Below, in pieces: positions 1 to 5,058 of a stretch of DNA of 8,764 nt (the first letter of the stretch is position 1; every line of letters begins with the position of its first letter). The notes below the pieces were generated by a model. The model saw nothing but the letters and a program-made list of their open reading frames with translations. It was not told the origin of the DNA and did no database searches. This stretch comes from an uncultured Clostridia bacterium (GTDB lineage: Bacteria > Bacillota_A > Clostridia > Oscillospirales > Oscillospiraceae). Position numbers and translations under genes: made by a program. The stretch is from NCBI GenBank assembly GCA_947166955.1, contig CAMVGI010000038.1, positions 1 through 8,764 on the forward strand, in the 5' to 3' direction.

Positions 1-1595
1 ATCGCGCCGATGAACAGGCCCACCAGCACCGACGGCGAGGTCAGCGTGAAGTTGAGCGTCTCGTCCGTGCGCTCCTGCACGATGTTGACGTAGCTCACCA
101 GCAGCGCCAGCGCGGTGAGCGACGCCGAGCCGATGGCAAAGCCCTTGCCGGTCGCCGCGGTGGTGTTGCCGAGCGAGTCCAGCGCGTCCGTGCGCTCGCG
201 CACCTCGTCGGGCATGAGGCTCATTTCCGCAATGCCGCCCGCATTGTCCGCCACAGGGCCGTAGGCGTCCGTCGCAAGCGTGATCCCCAAGGTGGAGAGC
301 ATCCCGACGCCCGCGATGCCGATGCCGTAAAGCCCTTGGTTGAACGCCGCCGTGAACGCGCCGGAACCGTCCACAATCGTCACCGAGCCGCCCGCCGAGA
401 AGTAAGAAACCAGCACGGCGGCGGCGACGATCAGGATCGAGGTCATCGTCGAGCGCAGTCCGAGTCCGATACCGCCGATGATGATGGTCGCCGCTCCGGT
501 CTCTGAGGCGTCCGCCAGCTTCTGCGTGGGCTTATAGGTGTCCGAGGTATAATATTCCGTAAAGTAGCCGATGGCGCAGCCGCCGACCAAGCCGCAGAGG
601 ATCGCAACGTAGACGCCCCACGAGCCGACGATGAAGTAGGTCAGCGGCGCGGCGAGTACGGCGGAGAGCGCCGCCGCGGTGTAGGTGCCGGTGCGCAGGC
701 TCTTGAGCAGGGATTCCTGTGTGGCGTCCTCCTTCGTCTTGACAAGGAAGGAGCCGAGGATGGAGCACAATATGCCGCAGACGGCAAGCGCCACGGGCAG
801 CAGCATGCCGGAAAAGCCGTAGCCGCCCGCCGCGCCGAGGGCAAAGGTGGCGAGGATGGAGCCGACGTAGGATTCATACAGATCCGCACCCATGCCAGCG
901 ACGTCGCCCACGTTGTCGCCCACGTTGTCCGCAATGGTGGCGGGGTTGCGCGGGTCGTCTTCGGGAATGCCCGCCTCAACCTTGCCGACGAGGTCGGCGC
1001 CGACGTCCGCCGCCTTGGTGTAGATGCCGCCGCCCACGCGCGCGAACAGCGCCATAAAGCTTGCGCCCATGCCGTTCATGACCATGATGTTGCCAAGCGT
1101 CGAGGGATCGTCGATGCCGAAGGCGAAGCGCAGCACAAAGAACCACATCGTGATGTCCAGCAGCCCCAGCCCCACAACGGTGAAGCCCATGACGGAGCCG
1201 GAGGAAAACGCCACGCGCAGCCCGCGGTTCAGGCTCTCGCTTGCCGCCTGCGCGGTGCGGGCGTTGGAATTGGTGGCAATGCGCATGCCGATGAAACCGG
1301 CGAGCATCGAAAACACGCCGCCCGTGAGAAACGCGAAAGGCGTAAACTGCGACAGAATTCGCCCGCCCGAGGCGAACGCCATAAGAAGCAGCAGTACAAA
1401 CACAACGGCAAAGACCTTGAATACCGTCGTGTACTGGTGCTTGAGATAGGCGTTTGCTCCCTCGCGGATCGAAGTCGCGATCTTCCGCATCACGTCGTTT
1501 CCCTCCGAATAGGAGAGGACTTTTTTGCGCTGGAGCGATGCAAACAGCAACGCAACCGCCGCGCCGAGGAAACCGATGAAAAGATACTGTTCCAT
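1..1595 (-). CDS. hppA: Membrane-bound K+-dependent ion-translocating pyrophosphatase, 3' part outside window
   Basis: Integral membrane enzyme that hydrolyses cytoplasmic pyrophosphate and uses the energy to pump Na+ or H+ out. I translated the minus strand from ATG at 1595. It stays open for 531 codons to the window edge, so roughly 130-170 C-terminal residues of a usual 660-720 are missing. Visible motifs are the substrate/Mg site D197-x7-K205-x-E207, the acidic stretch EDDPRNPATIADNVGDNVGD (212-231), and GADLYESY with Glu241, a position that carries the pump-associated glutamate in Na+ pumps. The second acidic cluster DAYGPVADNAGG comes later. At the K+ switch the sequence is GNTTAATGKG with Ala480, where K+-independent enzymes have Lys, so the K+-dependent class is indicated. 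Hydrophobic segments alternate throughout. An AAGGAGG ribosome site (1604-1610) lies 8 nt before ATG. It follows lplA by 36 bp and is probably cotranscribed. Family is certain; Na+ versus H+ is inference. Confidence 0.95.
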   Translation of the reverse strand, partial: MEQYLFIGFLGAAVALLFASLQRKKVLSYSEGNDVMRKIATSIREGANAYLKHQYTTVFKVFAVVFVLLLLMAFASGGRILSQFTPFAFLTGGVFSMLAGFIGMRIATNSNARTAQAASESLNRGLRVAFSSGSVMGFTVVGLGLLDITMWFFVLRFAFGIDDPSTLGNIMVMNGMGASFMALFARVGGGIYTKAADVGADLVGKVEAGIPEDDPRNPATIADNVGDNVGDVAGMGADLYESYVGSILATFALGAAGGYGFSGMLLPVALAVCGILCSILGSFLVKTKEDATQESLLKSLRTGTYTAAALSAVLAAPLTYFIVGSWGVYVAILCGLVGGCAIGYFTEYYTSDTYKPTQKLADASETGAATIIIGGIGLGLRSTMTSILIVAAAVLVSYFSAGGSVTIVDGSGAFTAAFNQGLYGIGIAGVGMLSTLGITLATDAYGPVADNAGGIAEMSLMPDEVRERTDALDSLGNTTAATGKGFAIGSASLTALALLVSYVNIVQERTDETLNFTLTSPSVLVGLFIGA

Positions 1596-1631
1596 GTCTG
1601 CGACCTCCTTATATATTATCTGCTGTTTTTT

Positions 1632-2654
1632 TCAACGCCCTTCGCATCCGTCCGCCGTTTCGCCGCAGAGAAGCGCGAGAAAAGCCTCGTTTGTCATGCC
1701 GACGAAACAGCGGGATGCGTCAACGCCCCGGAGTGCCGCCTCAAACTGTTCCTTTTCGGGACGCAGGCCGATAAACCGCTCGGCGAGCGCCTCCGGTTCG
1801 TCGATGCTGAAGAAATCGCCGCGAAACGCGAGACTGCCGATCACACCGTGTTCCACGGCGAAATACGCCTCGACCGTACCGCAGCCTTCTATGCGCGCCC
1901 GGCGCAGCAGCGTACACTCCGGCGACGCGCCGTAGTTCCACGCGTAGGTCGCGTAACGCTCCGCGCGCAGCTTTTCGATGGCGTCGAGGTCCTCCGCCGT
2001 CAGATCGTAGGGCGCGCCCGGCGTTTCGCGCAGCACGTTTTGCAGGAGCGTTTCCCGAAATGTCGAGAGCGTGCAGTCGGAAGGCAAAAGCGGGCGCACG
2101 TTTGTCACGCGGCTGCGGACGGATTTGACGCCCTTGGCGCGGATCTTGCTCTCGTCGACGCGCAGCGCGTCGGCAACGACGCTTAGGTCCGAATCGAACA
2201 GGATCGTGCCGTGGTGCATGACGCGGCCCTCGCGCAAATATTGGGAATTACCTGAAAACTTTTTCCCGTCGATGACGATGTCGTTGCGGCCGTTGACCTC
2301 GGCGCGAATTCCAAGCTGCTCCAGCGTGCGCACGACCGGCAGGCAGAACAGCCGGAAATCCAGCTTCGAGGTATCACCCGCGTCCATGATGAAGGTGAAG
2401 TTCAGGTTGCCGAGATCGTGGTACACCGCGCCGCCGCCGGAAAGCCGCCGCACGACGCGTATCCCATGCGCGCGGACATAGGGCTCGTTGATCTCGGCGA
2501 GCGTGTTTTGGTGCTTGCCGATGATGATGGCGTTGTCGTTCCGCCAAAGCATGAAGTAGGCGCGATCGCGCGGCAGGGCGTCAAATACATACTGTTCCGT
2601 CGCGAGATTTCGCGCGGGGTCGACGCCGTCGAGCACAAGATAAGACAGCTCCAT
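1632..2654 (-). CDS. lplA: Lipoate-protein ligase A, full length with C-terminal accessory domain
   Basis: Activates free lipoate with ATP to lipoyl-AMP plus pyrophosphate and transfers the lipoyl group to the target lysine of lipoyl domains, in the cytoplasm. The 340 residues match the usual two-domain bacterial LplA (about 340). Motifs in order: RRLSGGGAVYHD (69-80, lipoate/adenylate pocket), GRNDIVIDGKKFSGNSQ (122-138, with the expected catalytic lysine around 132), HHGTILFD (147-154) and KGVKSVRSRVTN (174-185). Residues from about 250 form the accessory domain. ATG at 2654 is preferred: AGGAG (2663-2667) lies 8 nt upstream, and the regulator's TGA shares one base with it (TGATG), which suggests coupled translation. 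A GTG at 2657 would add one residue. Likely substrates are the lipoyl domains of E2 and E3 encoded at 7071 and 8322. Confidence 0.95.
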   Translation of the reverse strand: MELSYLVLDGVDPARNLATEQYVFDALPRDRAYFMLWRNDNAIIIGKHQNTLAEINEPYVRAHGIRVVRRLSGGGAVYHDLGNLNFTFIMDAGDTSKLDFRLFCLPVVRTLEQLGIRAEVNGRNDIVIDGKKFSGNSQYLREGRVMHHGTILFDSDLSVVADALRVDESKIRAKGVKSVRSRVTNVRPLLPSDCTLSTFRETLLQNVLRETPGAPYDLTAEDLDAIEKLRAERYATYAWNYGASPECTLLRRARIEGCGTVEAYFAVEHGVIGSLAFRGDFFSIDEPEALAERFIGLRPEKEQFEAALRGVDASRCFVGMTNEAFLALLCGETADGCEGR

Positions 2655-3337
2655 CACTCGATCTCCTGCCCTGCGATCTGGTAGCAGTGGATGATGTGCA
2701 GACGCATCACCGTGCGCGCCGCCTCGGCACTGCGCGAGCGAATGCAGCGGACGATCTCCTGGTGATCCTGCAGCGAATAGTCGACACTCTCCTTAAAGAA
2801 AAGAAGGTCGGCGATGATCGACTTGTTGATGATGGGCAGCAGGCGCTCCATCAGGTGATTGTGGCTCGCCATGGAGATGGCGTTGTGAAAATCTTGTTCC
2901 TCCTTGAGAACGCTCTTGCCCTCGGCGGCAAGCTTCTCTATGCGCGAACGGCAGTTGTCGATGTGTGCGATCTCCTGCTCGGACGCGCGCTTGGCGGCGT
3001 AGTATGCCGCCATCGGTTCGACCATGAGGCGGATCTCCAGCAGGTCGCGTATCGTCGCGTCTGGCGCCGAAAAAGGCGCGGAGGACCCATCCGCCGCGGC
3101 GGGGTCGCTGGAGATCACGTAAGTTCCGCGCCCGCGCCGAATCTCCACCAGCCCGCGCGTACAGAGAATACGGATCGCTTCCCGCAGCGTCACGCGGCTG
3201 ATGCCGAGTTCCTCCGCGAGTTCCAGTTCGTTCGGCAGCTTGTCACCCGCGCGAAACCTCTGCTCCACGAGAATCATGTCCATGATCTCGTGCGCCGCCT
3301 GCTCCGACAAGGAAGCAGCTGTGATTGCCCTGCTCAT
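2654..3337 (-). CDS. GntR-family transcriptional regulator, FadR/FCD subfamily
   Basis: DNA-binding regulator whose C-terminal domain senses a small carboxylate or similar ligand. It has 227 residues, typical for the subfamily. The N-terminal winged helix spans about 8-76 and shows the GntR signature: GDKLPNELELAEELGISRVTLREAI (31-55), then a wing with RRGRGTYV (67-74). A short linker (about 77-93) leads to an all-helical FCD domain (about 95-220). Candidate metal/ligand residues are E147 or D149, H151, H192 and H214. The acidic residue is not cleanly in the usual D-x2-F-H spacing, so metal binding is unproven. GGAGG (3344-3348) lies 6 nt before ATG. It is the first gene of a gntR-lplA-hppA unit and diverges from the dehydrogenase operon, so autoregulation and control of that operon are the natural guess. 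Related FadR-type factors include PdhR and LldR. The effector cannot be read from sequence. Confidence 0.92.
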   Translation of the reverse strand: MSRAITAASLSEQAAHEIMDMILVEQRFRAGDKLPNELELAEELGISRVTLREAIRILCTRGLVEIRRGRGTYVISSDPAAADGSSAPFSAPDATIRDLLEIRLMVEPMAAYYAAKRASEQEIAHIDNCRSRIEKLAAEGKSVLKEEQDFHNAISMASHNHLMERLLPIINKSIIADLLFFKESVDYSLQDHQEIVRCIRSRSAEAARTVMRLHIIHCYQIAGQEIE

Positions 3338-3347
3338 GACGTACCTC

Positions 3348-3360
3348 CATCCTCAGGATG
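3348..3360. promoter_or_regulatory. Inverted repeat CATCCT-C-AGGATG, candidate operator
   Basis: This is a perfect 6-bp inverted repeat around a single central base. It covers the predicted leftward start site and touches the regulator's ribosome site (3344-3348). Bound protein could block transcription. In RNA the stem would have only a one-base loop, so DNA binding is likelier than a hairpin. Its half-site CATCCT resembles that of the next repeat (ACATCT). Operator function is inference. Confidence 0.4.
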
Positions 3361-3363
3361 AAG

Positions 3364-3381
3364 ACATCTTACGACAGATGT
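3364..3381. promoter_or_regulatory. Inverted repeat ACATCT-N6-AGATGT overlapping the -10 box, candidate operator
   Basis: The arms 3364-3369 and 3376-3381 are perfect reverse complements with a 6-bp spacer, and they overlap the predicted leftward -10 element and spacer. This placement suits autorepression by the GntR-type regulator encoded 27 bp downstream. It does not match the TGGT-N3-ACCA type site of PdhR/FadR, so the binding protein is not established by the sequence. Confidence 0.45.
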
Positions 3382-3394
3382 ATGGAAAACTCAA
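3366..3394 (-). promoter_or_regulatory. Predicted sigma-70-type promoter for gntR-lplA-hppA
   Basis: On the minus strand TTGAGT (3389-3394) is followed after exactly 17 bp by TAAGAT (3366-3371). Each box matches 4 of 6 consensus bases. Transcription would start near 3359, giving a leader of about 22 nt before the regulator's ATG, enough to contain its ribosome site. The -10 box lies inside an inverted repeat, as expected for a repressed promoter. This is prediction from pattern only. Confidence 0.5.
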
Positions 3395-3492
3395 TGCGCA
3401 AAAGAGAAAAACCCCAAAATCGTCAGAAGCGACAGGAACGGAGGAAAAAAATGGCTATTTTGCTAAAAATGAGCGTACGGCACGAGTTACGA

Positions 3493-3521
3493 TTGACATT
3501 TATGTGAAATTCGCATACACT
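3493..3521 (+). promoter_or_regulatory. Predicted sigma-70-type promoter for the MBL-PPC-dehydrogenase genes
   Basis: A perfect TTGACA (3493-3498) is followed after 17 bp by TACACT (3516-3521, 4 of 6 matches to TATAAT). Transcription would start near 3528 and give an untranslated leader of about 140 nt before the ATG at 3668. The -10 box lies within the first unit of the 23-bp tandem repeat. The second unit carries another TACACT (3539-3544) but has no good -35 box at the right distance. Confidence 0.6.
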
Positions 3522-3558
3522 TATAGCACTTTAAAGCATACACTTATAGCACTTTGAA
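3513..3558. repeat. Tandem duplication of 23 bp (two units, 22/23 identical)
   Basis: Unit 1 is 3513-3535 and unit 2 is 3536-3558. The first 20 bases, GCATACACTTATAGCACTTT, are identical in both, and the units differ at one base (AAA versus GAA at the end). The repeat begins at the -10 region of the rightward promoter, so unit 2 falls just after the predicted start. Possible roles are a direct-repeat operator, about two helical turns between equivalent points, or a recent replication-slippage duplication. Confidence 0.9.
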
Positions 3559-3622
3559 GAGGTTGGTTGTTCGCATCCGAAGACTGCGGAGAGGTTAGTT
3601 GTCTGCATCCAGGCGCCGCGGA
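3559..3622. repeat. Imperfect tandem duplication of 32 bp (23/32 identical), abutting the 23-bp repeat
   Basis: Unit 1 is 3559-3590 and unit 2 is 3591-3622, aligning without gaps. Conserved cores are GAGGTT, GTTGT and GCATCC near the front and GCGGA at the end, while the middle differs. It starts at the base after the 23-bp repeat ends and lies in the predicted leader RNA of the MBL gene. In unit 1 TCCG (3576-3579) can pair with CGGA (3587-3590); in unit 2 the fourth pair is lost. Its greater divergence suggests it is older than the 23-bp duplication. Confidence 0.75.
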
Positions 3623-3640
3623 GGGCAACTTCTCGGAAAA

Positions 3641-3654
3641 GACATCAGACATCA
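3641..3654. repeat. Doubled GACATCA just upstream of the MBL ribosome site
   Basis: GACATCA occurs twice in direct succession (3641-3647 and 3648-3654). The overlapping word AAGACATC (3639-3646) also occurs at 3361-3368, beside the leftward promoter. This could be a shared half-site for one regulator at both ends of the gap, but words of this length can recur by chance. Confidence 0.4.
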
Positions 3655-3667
3655 CGGAGGTGCGCGG

Positions 3668-4435
3668 ATGGAACAGGCGCTGCGCGTGACGCTTGTGGCC
3701 AACGCCGGACTGCTGCTCGAATACGACGGCACAACGCTTCTTCTCGACGGTATCTACGGGCGCGAGGGGCATCCGTTCAGCAATTTGTCGGACGACGTCT
3801 GGCGGCGGATGCTGAACGCGGAGCATCCCTTTGAGAAGATAGATTATCTGCTCTTTACCCACGCGCATCCGGATCATCTCAGCCCTGAAATGACGCTTAA
3901 ATTCCTGGAGCGGCGCGGCGTAAAGGGTGTGTTTCTGCCGGACACGCGCAGCGTACGCCAAAGCGGACTGGTGTCGTGGCTCGAACGGAGCGGGACGCCC
4001 GCCGTTCTTCTCTCGGATGCGACCAACCGCGCGGCGTACCGCATCGAGCCGCAGATCGAGGCACGGCCTTTCCGCACGCGGCATTTGGACGGCGCGTACG
4101 CGGACGTAAGGCACTTCTGTTACTTGCTGGACTTCGGCGGCAAGCGCGTGCTCATTACCGCCGACGCCGATTACGTCCACGAAGACTTCGCCGCTCTGAA
4201 CGAAACGCATCTGCGCGCCGTATTCGTCAATCCGCTCTTTTTCTCCGCGCTTCGGACGGGGCGCTTCTTTCACGGCAGGCTGGATACGGAGGCGGTCTGC
4301 GTCTACCACATCCCCTTCCGGGAGGACGACGCGGCCGGCATGCGCGGGAGACTTGCCCGCGCCTTCGCTCTTTGGCGGGCGGAGCTGCCGGACGCGATCC
4401 TGCTTTCGGAGCCGTTTGAGCGTCTTACGCTTTGA
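3668..4435 (+). CDS. Metallo-beta-lactamase-fold hydrolase, uncharacterised (COG2220-like)
   Basis: Predicted cytoplasmic metal-dependent hydrolase of 255 residues with no signal peptide. The defining motif is THAHPDH at 64-70 (H65, H67, D69, H70). Other candidate metal ligands are H139 in RTRHLDG, D165 or D167 in ITADADY and H214 in YHIPF. The N-terminal strands (ANAGLLLEYDGTTLLLDGIY) and the PFSNL stretch resemble short COG2220-type proteins rather than true beta-lactamases or glyoxalase II. The substrate is unknown; phosphodiester, lactone and thioester hydrolysis all occur in the superfamily. ATG at 3668 is chosen because GGAGG (3656-3660) sits 7 nt upstream. A TTG at 3599 would extend it through the leader repeats without a ribosome site. 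It is first in the rightward gene set, 61 bp before the PPC gene, so a role linked to the dehydrogenase substrate or its control is inferred from position only. Confidence 0.9.
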   Translation: MEQALRVTLVANAGLLLEYDGTTLLLDGIYGREGHPFSNLSDDVWRRMLNAEHPFEKIDYLLFTHAHPDHLSPEMTLKFLERRGVKGVFLPDTRSVRQSGLVSWLERSGTPAVLLSDATNRAAYRIEPQIEARPFRTRHLDGAYADVRHFCYLLDFGGKRVLITADADYVHEDFAALNETHLRAVFVNPLFFSALRTGRFFHGRLDTEAVCVYHIPFREDDAAGMRGRLARAFALWRAELPDAILLSEPFERLTL

Positions 4436-4496
4436 GCGCGCGGCATAAGTCAATGGGTACACATTCATTAAAATATAAAAACGAGGAGGAGTTTCT

Positions 4497-4973
4497 ATGG
4501 CGGAGTATGATATCCGAATGGCGGAGGGCAAAATCTCCCGCGTCGTGCCCCTGCGCCTGACGCCGGGCACCGACGTGCTGTTGGGACTGACCGAGGCGTG
4601 CAGACGCGCGAAGATCAATAACGGCGTGATCCTCAGCGCGATCGGCTCTCTCGACGGGGTGTGCTACTGCAATCCTGTCGAGCTTCCGACCAAGGCGGGC
4701 TACGGCTACGGCGAAGTGCTGCATCTCACCGGCCCCATCGAGTTGCTTTCCGCGTCCGGCATCATCTGCCACGACGACGAAGGCAACACCAACCTGCATG
4801 TCCACGTCTCCCTCAGCGACCGCCACGGCGGCGGGCACGGCGGGCATTTGGTCGAGGGCACGAAGGTGTTGCTGACCGTGGATGTCGTCATCGCGGAGAT
4901 CGAGGGCATGGTCATGGGGCGCAAGTTCGACGACGAGCTTGAGGTTCCTTTGTTTGCCCCGCGGCAGGCGTAA
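4497..4973 (+). CDS. PPC (DUF296)-domain protein, possible DNA-binding or metal-binding partner
   Basis: Single-domain protein of 158 residues in the plant/prokaryote conserved (PPC, DUF296) family. The domain fills most of the chain: R20 and the GTDVLLGLTEAC helix (24-35), SAIGSLDGV (47-55), GPIELLSASGII (79-90), then NLHVHVSLSD (99-108) and GGHLVEG (115-121). Conserved histidines H101, H103 and H117 form the expected metal cluster, and H110 and H114 add more. In plants the domain occurs in AT-hook DNA-binding proteins and mediates their assembly. Bacterial stand-alone versions form trimers and have no agreed function. There is no AT-hook here. AGGAGG (4484-4489) lies 7 nt before ATG. It sits 61 bp after the MBL gene and 85 bp before E1 alpha, so co-expression is likely. 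Possible roles are a DNA-binding regulator or a small metalloprotein sensor; neither is shown. Confidence 0.9.
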   Translation: MAEYDIRMAEGKISRVVPLRLTPGTDVLLGLTEACRRAKINNGVILSAIGSLDGVCYCNPVELPTKAGYGYGEVLHLTGPIELLSASGIICHDDEGNTNLHVHVSLSDRHGGGHGGHLVEGTKVLLTVDVVIAEIEGMVMGRKFDDELEVPLFAPRQA

Positions 4974-4986
4974 GACGCGCAAAACG

Positions 4987-5023
4987 ATATAAAGCGCCAC
5001 GAAGAATGACGTTTTTATATGAT
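4987..5023 (+). promoter_or_regulatory. Weak possible internal promoter / AT stem before E1 alpha
   Basis: The 85-bp gap after the PPC gene is AT-rich. It contains TATGAT (5018-5023, 5 of 6 matches to a -10 box) but no recognisable -35 at 16-18 bp. ATATAAA (4987-4993) can pair with TTTATAT (5014-5020) across a 20-nt loop, an all-AT stem too weak to be a terminator. It may give extra E1-E3 transcription independent of the upstream promoter. Confidence 0.25.
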
Positions 5024-5058
5024 TTCCCGAAACAAAAGAATATTATTTTGAGAAAGGC

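Larger units (their letters stand above)
3338..3667. other. Divergent intergenic control region
   Basis: This 330-bp gap holds no convincing gene. It is AT-rich relative to both flanks. From left to right I see two inverted repeats over the leftward promoter, that promoter (3366-3394), a nondescript A-rich stretch (about 3395-3490), a rightward promoter (3493-3521), two consecutive tandem duplications (3513-3622), a doubled GACATCA (3641-3654) and the MBL gene's ribosome site (3656-3660). The open frames crossing it are unsupported by start signals or by family resemblance. Confidence 0.8.

Noticed and set aside
1608..1635. TTGAAA-N16-TATAAG as a promoter for hppA alone
   Set aside because: Transcription would begin around 1601, downstream of the ribosome site at 1604-1610, so the message would lack it. 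Read-through from lplA is simpler.
1437..2186. Plus-strand open frame of 249 codons across the hppA start and the lplA 3' half
   Set aside because: Both minus-strand genes there are supported by family motifs; this frame has no ribosome site or known domain.
3501..3520. Catabolite-repression (cre) or CRP-like site near TGTGAAATTCGCATACA
   Set aside because: One base off the cre spacing and symmetric only in the outer three bases; not a supportable match.
3599..3667. TTG at 3599 as an upstream start for the MBL protein
   Set aside because: No ribosome site precedes it and the extension would be translated from the tandem-repeat leader. GGAGG is correctly placed for ATG at 3668.
4419..4438. 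Small alternative hairpins at the end of the MBL gene (AGCGT-CTT-ACGCT and CGCT-TTG-AGCG)
   Set aside because: Stems of only 4-5 bp with no T-tract; not a credible intrinsic terminator.
3521..4618. 365-codon minus-strand open frame covering the MBL gene and the leader repeats
   Set aside because: It lies opposite the MBL gene, whose metal motif and ribosome site are clear. Its translation has no recognisable domain and its upstream end runs into the PPC gene.
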